64,000 bases of DNA from Enterococcus avium ATCC 14025 (GTDB lineage Bacteria > Bacillota > Bacilli > Lactobacillales > Enterococcaceae): contig NZ_KE136368.1 in assembly GCF_000406965.1 (NCBI RefSeq), positions 62,001-126,000 of the forward strand, given 5' to 3'. The notes below the pieces were generated by a model, which was not told the origin of the DNA, ran no database searches, and was given only the letters and a program-made list of their open reading frames with translations. Positions 32,510 to 41,710 of the stretch are shown piece by piece (the stretch's first letter is position 1; the number at the start of each line of letters is the position of its first letter). The position numbers and the translations under genes were made by a program.

Positions 32510-32992
32510 ATGACTGAATCATTAACAAATATAGAATCATTGACCAATGAAAAGAATATCTTTGTGAATATGGAAGTGGCGGATTTTCCTGAACTCATCC
32601 ATAAAATCGCTCAGCCCTTAATTGAAGATCAGGACGTGGTCGTTGAGTTCCCTACACAGGTTATCAAACGAGAAGAAGGATTCTCAACAGGCTTGCCTAC
32701 AGAACCGATTGGTGTGGCTATCCCTCACACAGATGCAAAATATGTGAAGAATAATCGCGTGACGATTGCTACGTTAAAGAATCCAATCAAAATGGAAGTG
32801 ATGGGTGGCATGGATGACGAGAAAATCGACGTATCGATTGTTTTCTTATTAGCATTAGGACAATCAAACAAGCAATTAAACATTTTAAAGAAATTAATGG
32901 GTATTTTGCCGGATGCTGAGTTATTGAAAAAAATCAAGAACGGCACTAAAGAAGAAATCTATCAACTTGCAAAAGATGAAATTGGACTTTAG
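32510..32992 (+). CDS. gatA: PTS EIIA, galactitol/fructose type
   Basis: EIIA of the fructose-mannitol fold in its GatA branch. The signature GFSTGLPTEPIGVAIPHTDA carries the phosphorylated His. Length 160. RBS GAGG, two bases after aldolase 1. Partner of the GatB- and GatC-like proteins directly downstream. Symbols here mean family membership; the sugar may not be galactitol. Confidence 0.88.
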   Translation: MTESLTNIESLTNEKNIFVNMEVADFPELIHKIAQPLIEDQDVVVEFPTQVIKREEGFSTGLPTEPIGVAIPHTDAKYVKNNRVTIATLKNPIKMEVMGGMDDEKIDVSIVFLLALGQSNKQLNILKKLMGILPDAELLKKIKNGTKEEIYQLAKDEIGL

Positions 32993-33009
32993 AAATAGGA
33001 GGAAGAAAA

Positions 33010-33297
33010 ATGGCTAAAAATTTATTATTTGTATGTGCGACGGGAATTGCGACTTCAACAGCGGTAACGGAGAAGGTAATGGAGTTTTTAAAAGAAAAGA
33101 ATATGACAGATGTGAATTATTCACAAACCAATGTTGCTTCTGTTCAACAAAATTCTGACGAAGCTGATTTAATTGTCTCAACAACTAAAATTCCTTATGA
33201 ATTAGAAACGCCCGTCATCAATGGCTTACCATTAATCACAGGCATCAACGAAGAAAAAGTATTGAACGCAATTTATGAGCAGCTAAAAGGAGAATAA
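33010..33297 (+). CDS. gatB: PTS EIIB, galactitol type
   Basis: EIIB with the phosphorylation Cys at residue 9 in LLFVCATGIATSTAV, 95 residues, typical of GatB. RBS AGGAGGAAG. It passes phosphate from GatA to the incoming sugar bound by GatC. Confidence 0.9.
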   Translation: MAKNLLFVCATGIATSTAVTEKVMEFLKEKNMTDVNYSQTNVASVQQNSDEADLIVSTTKIPYELETPVINGLPLITGINEEKVLNAIYEQLKGE

Positions 33298-33298
33298 T

Positions 33299-34699
33299 AT
33301 GGAGAATATGACAAAAACATTATATGACGTTGTACAGTATGTTCTAGGTTTTGGACCAACTGTTATGTTGCCATTAGTATTGTTTGTCTTAGCGTTGATC
33401 TTCAAAATAAAACCGGCAAAAGCGCTCCGCTCTTCTCTCACAGTCGGGATCGGTTTTGTCGGGATTTATGCAATTTTTGATATTTTAACAAATAATGTAG
33501 GCCCCGCAGCGCAAGCCATGGTAGAACAAACGGGGATCAATCTTCCAGTAGTTGACTTAGGTTGGCCGCCTTTATCAGCAATTACATGGGGATCACCGAT
33601 CGCACCATTTGTTATTCCAATGACGATGCTCATCAACATTATCATGTTGGCAATTAACCAAACAAAAACAGTCGATGTCGACATGTGGAATTACTGGCAT
33701 TTTGCACTTGCAGGGACACTTGTTTATTATAGCACAGGTAGTTTCTGGTTGGGAATTCTAGCCTCAGCTTTAATCGCTATTATTGTCTTAAAAATGGCAG
33801 ACTGGGCAGCACCATTAGGGGAAGAATACTTTGGTTTAGAAGGAATTTCTCTGCCAACTGTTTCTTCGATTACCTTTTTCCCAATTGGACTAATTGGAAA
33901 TAAAATTATTGATATGATTCCGGGAATCCGAAAAATCGATATCAATCCTGTCAGTATTCAAAAACGTTTTGGTATTTTTGGTGAACCAATGATGGTAGGA
34001 ACGATTTTAGGCTTACTATTAGGTGTGGCAGCTAGATACGACCTTAAAGGAATTCTGACAATGGGGATCAGTATCGGAGCAGTGATGTTTATCCTGCCAA
34101 GAATGGTTCGTATTTTGATGGAAGGATTGTTGCCGATTTCAGAAGCGATCAAAAAATTCTTGAATAATCGCTATCCGGATCGTGATGATCTTTACATCGG
34201 ACTGGATATCGCAGTAGCTGTCGGAAATCCAGCGATTATCTCTACAGCGTTGCTATTAACACCAATCGCAGTTATTTTGGCATTTGTTTTACCAGGAAAT
34301 ACGGTGTTACCTTTAGGTGATTTGGCGAATTTAGCGGTAATGGCTTCAATGGTGGTTTTGTCCACTAAAGGAAATGTCTTTAGAGCAGTATTGATCGCCA
34401 TTCCGATCATGATTGGGGATCTATATATTGCCTCAGCGGTTGCTCCATTTATTACAGGCATGGCTAAGGATGTAAATTTCAGTTTCCCAGAAGGATCAAG
34501 CGGACTGGTATCAAGCTTCTTAGATGGCGGAAATCCTTTAAGATATTGGATTTTACAGATCTTTAATGGCAATCTCATTGCGTTGATTCTGATTCCTGTG
34601 ATAGGAATAGTCTTGTTCTGGATTTACAAAGTGACCTTCAAGCAAACTCATTTAATCGATGAGACTTCTGCACCAGAAGGGGAGTCATTGAATGGCTAA
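33299..34699 (+). CDS. gatC: PTS EIIC, galactitol type
   Basis: Membrane permease of 466 residues with about ten or more helices; LGFGPTVMLPLVLFVLALIFKI at the start and FGEPMMVGTILGLLLG in the middle are typical of the GatC family. It starts one base after the GatB stop and overlaps the FGGY kinase by eight bases, so all are co-translated. Confidence 0.9.
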   Translation: MENMTKTLYDVVQYVLGFGPTVMLPLVLFVLALIFKIKPAKALRSSLTVGIGFVGIYAIFDILTNNVGPAAQAMVEQTGINLPVVDLGWPPLSAITWGSPIAPFVIPMTMLINIIMLAINQTKTVDVDMWNYWHFALAGTLVYYSTGSFWLGILASALIAIIVLKMADWAAPLGEEYFGLEGISLPTVSSITFFPIGLIGNKIIDMIPGIRKIDINPVSIQKRFGIFGEPMMVGTILGLLLGVAARYDLKGILTMGISIGAVMFILPRMVRILMEGLLPISEAIKKFLNNRYPDRDDLYIGLDIAVAVGNPAIISTALLLTPIAVILAFVLPGNTVLPLGDLANLAVMASMVVLSTKGNVFRAVLIAIPIMIGDLYIASAVAPFITGMAKDVNFSFPEGSSGLVSSFLDGGNPLRYWILQIFNGNLIALILIPVIGIVLFWIYKVTFKQTHLIDETSAPEGESLNG

Positions 34700-36224
34700 G
34701 GAGCTTTCCATTACAATTGATATCGGAACGACGAATTCGAAAGTGTCACTTTTTGAAATAGCTAGTGGGAAATTAGTTTTCCGTGAGAGCTTTCAAACAA
34801 CCAAGAAAGTCGATGAATATGGAGAACTGTTCGACTTGTCTGAAATCTGGGATCGATTGTTGGAAATCTTAATCAAAATTGTTTCTGCTAATTCTGGAAA
34901 TATTGATTCAATCAATATTTCCAGTGTTGGCGAGGCTGGAGTTTTAGTTGATACCGATGGACAGGTAGTGACACCCTTGATTGCCTGGTATGATAAACGG
35001 GCGGCAAGCTATGTTTCTGAGTTGACGCAAGAACAAAAGCAAACGATTTACCAGATTACTGGCTTACCAGCTCATTCGAATTACAGCATTCCGAAAATTA
35101 AATGGTTGATAGATCGGCTTGAATTGATTGGTCAAAAGTATACTTGGCTAAATGTGCCTGATTTAATTAGCTATTTTTTAACGAATCAGATGAAGACAGA
35201 ATTTTCGATGGCAAGTCGTACGATGTGCTTTGATTTGCAAAAACGTGAGTGGTCAACTGAGATTTTGGAAATGTTTGATTTACAGAAATTGATCAGATTC
35301 CCGCCAGTTATTGAATCAGGTGGAATCATCGGATATACGACAACGAGCACGATAAGTGAATTGAACAAGGAGAACATCTCTGTAAGAATCGCAGGGCACG
35401 ATCATATGGTCGGTGCGCTAGGAATCAACCTTCATGATAAAGATTTATTGAATTCTACAGGAACGACCGAAGGATTACTTCTGATTGATGATCATCCTTT
35501 TTTAGAAAACAAATCGTTTCAGGAATCTTTGTCAAATGGCATTTTTACTAATCCTAACTATTACACGTTGTTTTCCTCGATGCCAACGGGCGGCAACGCT
35601 TTTGAATGGTATCAAAAATTCTTTTCAATCGATCAAAAGGAGTTTGAACAAGATTGTCGGAAATTGTATCAACGATATTTATTGAATCAAATTTCTTTGA
35701 AGGATCCAGTGATCTTGATTCCCCATTTAAATGGATCGGGAGCACCATTTAAAAGTGGAAAATCCCGTGGGCTAATGTATGGTATTAGTTTGGAGACACG
35801 CCGAGAGGATGTTTTGCTGGGAATTATTTTAGGTCTCTGTCTTGAAATGAAATATGTAGCAACCTGTTTTCCACTAGAACAAGTGAGACGTGTTGTTGCT
35901 ATCGGACCTGTTGTAAAGAATCCTTTATGGGTCCAGTTGAAGGCAGATGCGTTAAATAAGGATATATCTGTTGTAAAAATTGAAGAGGCGGTTTCTTTCG
36001 GGGCATTGAAGGCGACTTACAAAGATTTTGATTATGAACTGGATTATCAAGTTGTGTCGGCAAATCCAAATCAAGTACAAGCATTTGATCAATTATTAGA
36101 TAAGTATTCTTATTTGTATGAATCGAAACGTTTTCTGGTCGATGATAATTTTCCTCAAAGTTATTTTGATAGTAGAGACATTCAGAATCGATACAGTGAT
36201 ACAAAGGAATTTTTCTTTAGCTAA
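34692..36224 (+). CDS. FGGY-family carbohydrate kinase 1
   Basis: Kinase of the FGGY (xylulose/gluconate/glycerol kinase) fold, 510 residues. Phosphate-binding start ITIDIGTTNSKVSLFE, the second lobe STGTTEGLLLI, and SSMPTGGNAFEW. Placement after GatABC and with a class II aldolase suggests it adds a second phosphate to the PTS product, a job usually done by PfkB-type kinases. Alternatively it phosphorylates a free ketose. Terminator follows. Confidence 0.85.
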   Translation: MAKELSITIDIGTTNSKVSLFEIASGKLVFRESFQTTKKVDEYGELFDLSEIWDRLLEILIKIVSANSGNIDSINISSVGEAGVLVDTDGQVVTPLIAWYDKRAASYVSELTQEQKQTIYQITGLPAHSNYSIPKIKWLIDRLELIGQKYTWLNVPDLISYFLTNQMKTEFSMASRTMCFDLQKREWSTEILEMFDLQKLIRFPPVIESGGIIGYTTTSTISELNKENISVRIAGHDHMVGALGINLHDKDLLNSTGTTEGLLLIDDHPFLENKSFQESLSNGIFTNPNYYTLFSSMPTGGNAFEWYQKFFSIDQKEFEQDCRKLYQRYLLNQISLKDPVILIPHLNGSGAPFKSGKSRGLMYGISLETRREDVLLGIILGLCLEMKYVATCFPLEQVRRVVAIGPVVKNPLWVQLKADALNKDISVVKIEEAVSFGALKATYKDFDYELDYQVVSANPNQVQAFDQLLDKYSYLYESKRFLVDDNFPQSYFDSRDIQNRYSDTKEFFFS

Positions 36225-36254
36225 AAAAAGGAGCTCGTTGAGTTCCTTTTTTTA
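36223..36254 (+). terminator. Terminator after FGGY kinase 1
   Basis: AAAAAAAGGAGCTC and GAGTTCCTTTTTTT pair around a short loop and end in seven Ts. Confidence 0.85.
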
Positions 36255-36419
36255 GCTATTTTGTTTCAATTCATATCAAGGAATTTCGTAATGAATATTC
36301 ACGGCACTATAATTTTGAGATAATCAAATGGTACGCCTACTGTTATGGTCAACAGTAAAAAAAGAGATTTTTTAAACTATTCATAGTTGTCATTAATTGA
36401 AGCTTGCTTTAGCAACGAT

Positions 36420-36567
36420 AATTGCATGATCGTTCCTGCAACTTTTTTGTTACCAATGGCGCGAACTTTTGTGGAAGATGCTAAAAAACTGGATAAATAA
36501 GTAATGGTCATGATTATCTGGATCGCAGGGATTGACTTGTACAATTAATTGCATGATTGATCCTGCA
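36420..36567 (+). repeat. Direct repeat of 21 bp before aldolase 2
   Basis: AATTGCATGAT followed by CGTTCCTGCA at 36420-36440 and by TGATCCTGCA at 36547-36567, 19 of 21 identical, 127 bases apart. A lone TTGTAC box lies at 36537. The 36255-36639 gap holds no intact gene; one frame between the repeats ends MARTFVEDAKKLDK and may be a remnant. Confidence 0.5.
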
Positions 36568-36639
36568 GAAAGTTCGGCTCCAAGCTCTCTTCTTTCATTA
36601 TATGATTCAGGTAGTAAGAGAGAAAGAAGGGCACACAAC

Positions 36640-37476
36640 ATGCAATTAGTAAATGGTTTTAAGTTGATGGATTATGCAAAAGAAAATGGTTTAGTCTTAA
36701 CTGCATTCAACACAACCAATTATGAGCTTACGGCAGGAATCATTCGCGGCTATCAGGAAAAAGGCTTAGGAGGATACATTGCTATTTCATCGAGTAATTT
36801 GAAGCTTTCTAATCCAAAGATTATCGCTGACATGGTTAAATCAGCAATGAAAGAAGCATCTGTTCCAGTTGCCTTGCATTTGGATCATGGAAAGAGCTTT
36901 GAAGACGTGAAGGCGTGTATTGAAGCGGGATTCACTTCGATTATGGTAGACGCGTCACACCTGCCATTTGAAGAAAATATTGAAGAAGTTCGACGAACGG
37001 TTGAGTATTGTCATTTTTATGGAATACCGGTGGAAGCGGAGCTAGGAGCGATCGGTGGTAAAGAAGATGATCATATTTCTGAAGAAGATGCGAAAACCAA
37101 TCCTGAAGATGTCAAAGAGTTTGTTGAGCGGACCAGCTGTGATTTGTTGGCGGTATCGATTGGAAATGTGCATGGGATGGATCTGACTCCGAATCTAGAT
37201 TTTCCATTGTTAGAGAAAATTGCGGCACGATCATCGGTTCCGTTAGTCTTGCATGGTGGTTCGGGAATTCCTTTTGATCAAGTTAGAAGAGCGAAGCAGC
37301 AAAATTTGATTAAAGTAAATTATGGTTCCGATCTTCGTCAGGCCTTTATCCGAACCTTTGGTCAAGCCTATGAAAGAAATCATAATGAATTTGATATTAT
37401 GTCGCTTTCAAAACTGGCAATCGACAACGTCGAAGATCGAGTAAAAGCCATCATCACCGAGGTAAATGAGAAATAA
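36640..37476 (+). CDS. Class II sugar-bisphosphate aldolase 2
   Basis: Paralogue of aldolase 1: shares VNGFKLMDYAKENGLVLTAFNTTN, LHLDHGKSFEDV, VEAELGAIGGKEDDH, SIGNVHGMD, HGGSGIP. Length 278. The start at 36640 follows AGAAAGAAGGG; an ATG at 36532 would add 36 unrelated residues. It lies after a terminator and 24 bases before the PRD activator gene, so it may belong with the mannose-type PTS system. Confidence 0.87.
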   Translation: MQLVNGFKLMDYAKENGLVLTAFNTTNYELTAGIIRGYQEKGLGGYIAISSSNLKLSNPKIIADMVKSAMKEASVPVALHLDHGKSFEDVKACIEAGFTSIMVDASHLPFEENIEEVRRTVEYCHFYGIPVEAELGAIGGKEDDHISEEDAKTNPEDVKEFVERTSCDLLAVSIGNVHGMDLTPNLDFPLLEKIAARSSVPLVLHGGSGIPFDQVRRAKQQNLIKVNYGSDLRQAFIRTFGQAYERNHNEFDIMSLSKLAIDNVEDRVKAIITEVNEK

Positions 37477-37500
37477 GGTTAAAACAGGGAGGGAGATAAC

Positions 37501-39402
37501 GTGTTAACAAAGAGACAAAAAGAAATGATTCAAGAATTTGAACGACACAGCCCCTCTTTTTTAACTGCTGACCATTTTGTAGAAAAATTTCAAGTAAGCA
37601 TGCGTACAGTGCAATCAGATATAAAAAAAATACGAGAGCATCTAGCGACTACCCGATATGCTGAGCTGATCTCAGTGGCATCTAAGGGCAGTCAGTTGAT
37701 CATCAAGGATTATACGGCTTTTCAAGTAAATAATCAGCAAAAAGAGATCATAAGTGAATCAAATCAATCAGATCGAGTAAGAAAATTGTGTGTATTACTG
37801 TTGAATCAGAAAAGGCCGATCAACCGTCAAAAAATTCTTGATCAGCTATTTATTGCTTCGTCAACGTTGAATATGGATTTAAAGGAAGCAGACAAGCTGT
37901 TGAGTAATTATCAGTTGAGTGTGGAGCGAAAACGAAATTCAGGGATTTTTATCAGTGGAAATGAATACGATAAAAGAAAATGCTTATTAAAATTGGGTCA
38001 TCTGGATATCCATCAGGGTCAAAGCAATATGGAAACCGAAGAATCCTTCCGGCAAGAGATTGAGATGGTTTTAGTCAGTGTTCTTTTAAAGCATCATTTT
38101 CATATTTCCGAAACGCTTTTCCAAAACTTGATCGTCCATATCGAAATGGCGATCAAACGAATGAAAAGCGGCTTCTATATCGGTTCAGATGAATTTGGAG
38201 GAATCACGGACTTTGACTCAGAGATGGAGGTTTCGACAGAAATATTCCAGCGTTTGGCTGAACGTTCCTATTTCAAGGTTTCGCAAGAAGAAATTCTTAA
38301 TCTGGCGATCTATATCAAAGGTAAAAGTGATTATGAAAATGACGACTATATCTCTGAAGAGGTCAATACCTTCATTCTTCATGCGTTGAAGGAAATCAAT
38401 GAAAAATTTGATATTGATTTTCGTCAAGAAATTGATTTACGAATTTCATTAGCTTTACACCTGATGCCATTACTCACAAGAATTGAATATAATATTCAAA
38501 ATGAAAATAAATTACTGGATCAAATCAAGCAATCCTTCCCATTAGGATTTGATATTGCTGCCTATATGTGTATGCTGCTGCAAAATACGATCGACAAGAA
38601 AATTGAAGAGGGCGAGATTGCTTATCTGGCAATTTACTTCAATCAATATCTAGCCAAATACAACGATATTTCCGGCAAGAAGCGGATTTTGATCATCACT
38701 AGCTTAAAACGCAGTGAAAGTATTCTTCTGAGGCAGCGCTTCGCTACCTGGTTCTCAAATGAAATTACGATATTGACTTTAGTGAACACCCATGAGGTTG
38801 GATTTCTGGATATTGAGGATTATGATGTCATTTTTACGACGGAGCAAACTGAATTGACTGATAAAATGGGGGCGATTTTGATCAGCTTTTTCCCTAGCGA
38901 ACAAGAATACTCCAAAATCAAATTAGCCATCGATGGCTTCAATGACAAATTTGAAATCGTCAATCTGTTTGATGAAGCACTTTTTCGATATGGTCATTTT
39001 ACCAACAAGAAGGAAGTCTTGGATAAGATTTGTTCTATCTCTGTTTCAAAAGTTGGCGATAAGGTTTTTCAATTAAGAGAGGCAGTTGAACTAAGGGAAG
39101 AGATCGGCAGCAGTTATTTTGGAAATGGTATTGCATTGCCCCATCCGATCAATCCAATCCTTGCGGAAACGTTTGTGTCAGTCATTTTACTGAAGAATGA
39201 ACTTGATTGGGATTCAGATGGGAACAAGGTGCATTTGGTCATGTTAGTTGCGATTGAAAAAAATAATGCCAAGGTGTTTCAATTATGGAACTATCTAGCA
39301 AAAATCATTCAGGAAAAAGGATTTGTTGATCGCGTCATCAAAAATCCGACTTTTGAGAATTTCCGAGAAAATCTTTCTCAGCTCTTGGATGAATACATTT
39401 AG
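37501..39402 (+). CDS. PRD/EIIA-containing activator, MtlR/LicR type
   Basis: Multidomain PTS-controlled activator of 633 residues: two N-terminal helix-turn-helix parts (residues 1-150), PRD1 (about 180-280), PRD2 (about 285-390), an EIIB-like domain (395-480) without the usual Cys (ITSLKRSES), and an EIIA domain (495-633) with His in NGIALPHP. PRD2 keeps one His (LALHLMP) but has IYFNQ where the second is expected. GTG start, RBS GGGAGGGAG. It precedes the mannose-type PTS genes it probably activates. Confidence 0.86.
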   Translation: MLTKRQKEMIQEFERHSPSFLTADHFVEKFQVSMRTVQSDIKKIREHLATTRYAELISVASKGSQLIIKDYTAFQVNNQQKEIISESNQSDRVRKLCVLLLNQKRPINRQKILDQLFIASSTLNMDLKEADKLLSNYQLSVERKRNSGIFISGNEYDKRKCLLKLGHLDIHQGQSNMETEESFRQEIEMVLVSVLLKHHFHISETLFQNLIVHIEMAIKRMKSGFYIGSDEFGGITDFDSEMEVSTEIFQRLAERSYFKVSQEEILNLAIYIKGKSDYENDDYISEEVNTFILHALKEINEKFDIDFRQEIDLRISLALHLMPLLTRIEYNIQNENKLLDQIKQSFPLGFDIAAYMCMLLQNTIDKKIEEGEIAYLAIYFNQYLAKYNDISGKKRILIITSLKRSESILLRQRFATWFSNEITILTLVNTHEVGFLDIEDYDVIFTTEQTELTDKMGAILISFFPSEQEYSKIKLAIDGFNDKFEIVNLFDEALFRYGHFTNKKEVLDKICSISVSKVGDKVFQLREAVELREEIGSSYFGNGIALPHPINPILAETFVSVILLKNELDWDSDGNKVHLVMLVAIEKNNAKVFQLWNYLAKIIQEKGFVDRVIKNPTFENFRENLSQLLDEYI

Positions 39403-39420
39403 TAGAGACTAGGATATCCG

Positions 39421-39555
39421 TTCTGCTTTTGCAGGTTGCGACAAAAGAAAGTGAAATCTTTGGTTACAAGAGTTGTTGTACCAGCGATTTAGCAGAATGA
39501 TCTACGTGGTGAAACTCAATTTTTATTTTGAAAAAATAAGTACATTAGACATGAA
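39421..39555 (+). ncRNA. PTS leader element, diverged copy before EIIA
   Basis: Aligns over its length with the 147-bp units at 40496-40936: GCAGG...TGCGAC, then ATGAT-TACG and GAAA, then TTTTGAAAAAATA and TACATTA in the same order. The closing stem is TTCTGCT (39421-39427) with AGCAGAA (39491-39497), 70 bases apart. In the tandem units the same position holds CCAACT/AGTTGG, also 70 apart: pairing is kept while the bases differ. Confidence 0.55.
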
Positions 39556-39569
39556 GTAGGAGGATGAAC

Positions 39570-39983
39570 ATGAAATATATTTTTGTGTCACATGGTGATC
39601 TCGCAAAGAGTATTTTAGAAAGTGCCCAGATGATCGTTGGGGAACAGACAGAGGTTAAGGCTTTTGGCTTGTACCCAAAGGATGATATCGGCGGTCTGAA
39701 GGCTAAAGTCAAACAAGCAATTGAAGAATTTGGCGGCGGAGGGGATATTATTTGTTTCACCGATCTATTCAGCGGCAGTCCATTTAATGCGGTGGTTGGA
39801 TTGATGGGCGAGTATCCGGTTCGTCACATTACCGGAATGAACTTGCCGATGGTGCTAGAAGCTTTTATGGCTAGAATGAATGAAACGAATTCAGCCGAGG
39901 ATATCTGTGCCAAGCTGCTACGTGAAGCTCCTGCCACATTTATCGATGTCAATAATTATTTAGACGTAAATTTAGAAGATTAA
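39570..39983 (+). CDS. PTS EIIA, mannose family
   Basis: Mannose-family EIIA with the phosphorylated His8 in MKYIFVSHGDLAKSI. Central DIICFTDLFSGSPFNAV is the family DL.GGSP motif. Length 137. Start: ATG 39570 sits seven bases after AGGAGG; ATG 39564 is too close to it. First gene of the mannose-type PTS. Confidence 0.92.
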   Translation: MKYIFVSHGDLAKSILESAQMIVGEQTEVKAFGLYPKDDIGGLKAKVKQAIEEFGGGGDIICFTDLFSGSPFNAVVGLMGEYPVRHITGMNLPMVLEAFMARMNETNSAEDICAKLLREAPATFIDVNNYLDVNLED

Positions 39984-40014
39984 TACAAAAAACTGAAAAA
40001 AAGGAGCGAGTAAT

Positions 40015-40491
40015 ATGAAAAACATTGTTTTTGCGCGAGTAGATGATCGATTGATTCATGGGGAGGTGGTTACAGCTTGGACGCCTTCATACAGTATTAA
40101 CCATATTATCATTATTGATGACATTGTAGCCAGCGACCCTTTCCAAAAAAGAATATTGAAAGCGTTAGCACCGACGAAGGTCAGAGTGGATGCCTTTACG
40201 ACTGAAGAGGGAATCGAAGAGCTGAAAAAACCATTTAATGAAAAAGAACGTGTTTTACTCTTAACCAAGACACCAATCACGTATGCCAAATTGGTTGAAG
40301 GCGGGATTGATTTGCCGCAAGTAAATCTTGGCGGAATGGGGATTCGCGATGAACGAAAACCATTTATCAAAAATGTAGCATGTGATGAAGCGGAGGTGGA
40401 AGCGATCCGTCAGATGGTTGATAAGGGGGTCCATGTTTTCTATCAATTAGTACCTGAACAACGGTTAATTGAGATTACAAATTTATTATAA
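40015..40491 (+). CDS. PTS EIIB, mannose family
   Basis: Mannose/sorbose-family EIIB of 158 residues with the phosphorylated His15 in ARVDDRLIHGEVVTAW. RBS AAGGAGCGAG. The next PTS gene is displaced 454 bases downstream by the tandem leader units. Confidence 0.93.
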   Translation: MKNIVFARVDDRLIHGEVVTAWTPSYSINHIIIIDDIVASDPFQKRILKALAPTKVRVDAFTTEEGIEELKKPFNEKERVLLLTKTPITYAKLVEGGIDLPQVNLGGMGIRDERKPFIKNVACDEAEVEAIRQMVDKGVHVFYQLVPEQRLIEITNLL

Positions 40492-40495
40492 AATA

Positions 40496-40936
40496 TCAGT
40501 CCAACTTTTCGCAGGATTAAAATGCGACGAAGAAAAAACAAACTGAGTAAATTAACTTGTCGAGAAGTATAGTTGGATGATATACGGCATGAAAATCGAA
40601 CCTATTTTTGAAAAAATAGATACATTATTAAGAATAAGGATGTCAGTTCAACTATTCGCAGAATTAAAATGCGACGAAAAAAAACAAACTGAGTAAATTA
40701 ACTTGTCCGGAAGTTTAGTTGGATGATATACGGCATGAAAATCGAACCTATTTTCGAAAAAAATAGATACATTATTAAGAATAAGGATGTCAGTCCAACT
40801 TTTCGCAGGATTAAAATGCAACGAAGAAAAAACAAACTGAGTAAATTAACTTGTCGAGAAGTTTAGTTGGATGATATACGGCATGAAAATCGAACCTATT
40901 TTTGAAAAAAATAGATACATTATTAAGAATAAGGAG
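40496..40936 (+). repeat. Three tandem 147-bp leader units between EIIB and EIIC genes
   Basis: Units start (TCAGT) at 40496, 40643 and 40790, exactly 147 bases apart, and are nearly identical. Each has CCAACT (TCAACT in unit 2) and AGTTGG 70 bases later, an inner TCGCA/TGCGA hairpin, ATGATATACGGCATGAAAAT, and ends in AATAAGGA, a weak RBS. Each of units 2 and 3 begins ATGTCAGT, like the EIIC start ATGTCAGTTT. Confidence 0.9.
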
Positions 40937-40945
40937 GAAAAATGT

Positions 40946-41710
40946 ATGTCAGTTTTTCAAGCTTTTCTATGTGGGGTTGTTTATTTTCTAGCGATAGGAA
41001 ATCTTCCCTTTGTTGGATTATGGTCATTACAAAGACCATTGGTATGCGGACTTATTACAGGAATTATTTTGGGTGACCCGCTGACGGGGGCAATGACAGG
41101 CGCTTCGATCAATTTAGTTTATCTAGGCTTTATTTCAGCTGGTGGATCAATGCCTGCTGATATGGCATTGGCGGGAATTTTAGGAACAGCCTTCGCCATC
41201 ACAGGTGGACTCGATGCCAAAACAGCTTTGTCAGTTGCTGTACCGATCGGTTTGTTAGGAACAATCGTCTGGTATGGGCGAATGACCTTTGGTTCAATCT
41301 TTGTTCACGTGGCAGATAATTATATCGAAAATGGTGAATACAATAAAATTTGGCGAGCCAATGTCCTCTTTCCGCAGCTTTTGACCGCAGTAATCACGAT
41401 CATTCCTTGTGGATTGGCGGCTTACTTCGGAGCGAGCTACATCTCAGGATTCATTGAGGCATTGAGCGGAACGGCTCTGACGATCTTCACAGTTATCGGC
41501 GGAATGATGCCGGCTTTAGGGGTTGCGATCACTTTGCAGTATATTTTTAAAGGAGAGGCGCGTGTCTTCTTGTTCTTAGGCTTTATTTTAGCGACTTATT
41601 CTAGTTTGGATTTATTACCATTAGGTGTGATCGCCGGATTAACAGCATTGATCTATGTACAAGCGACAAGCAATAAATCTGATTCAGAGGAGGACGAAAT
41701 CTATGAGTAA
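40946..41710 (+). CDS. PTS EIIC, mannose/sorbose family
   Basis: Membrane subunit of 254 residues starting MSVFQAFLCGVVYFLAIGN, with GDPLTGAMTGASINLVYLGF, the family signature. The start at 40946 follows AGGAGGAAAA; an open frame from 40871 only reads through the repeat unit. It overlaps EIID by eight bases. Confidence 0.92.
   Translation: MSVFQAFLCGVVYFLAIGNLPFVGLWSLQRPLVCGLITGIILGDPLTGAMTGASINLVYLGFISAGGSMPADMALAGILGTAFAITGGLDAKTALSVAVPIGLLGTIVWYGRMTFGSIFVHVADNYIENGEYNKIWRANVLFPQLLTAVITIIPCGLAAYFGASYISGFIEALSGTALTIFTVIGGMMPALGVAITLQYIFKGEARVFLFLGFILATYSSLDLLPLGVIAGLTALIYVQATSNKSDSEEDEIYE

Noticed and set aside
40496-40936. Regular repeats as a CRISPR array
   Set aside because: Units are 147 bp, nearly identical along their full length with no variable spacers and no cas genes.
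40871-40945. Extended start for the mannose-type EIIC
   Set aside because: The frame only runs through the repeat unit; ATG 40946 follows AGGAGG and fits the family N-terminus.
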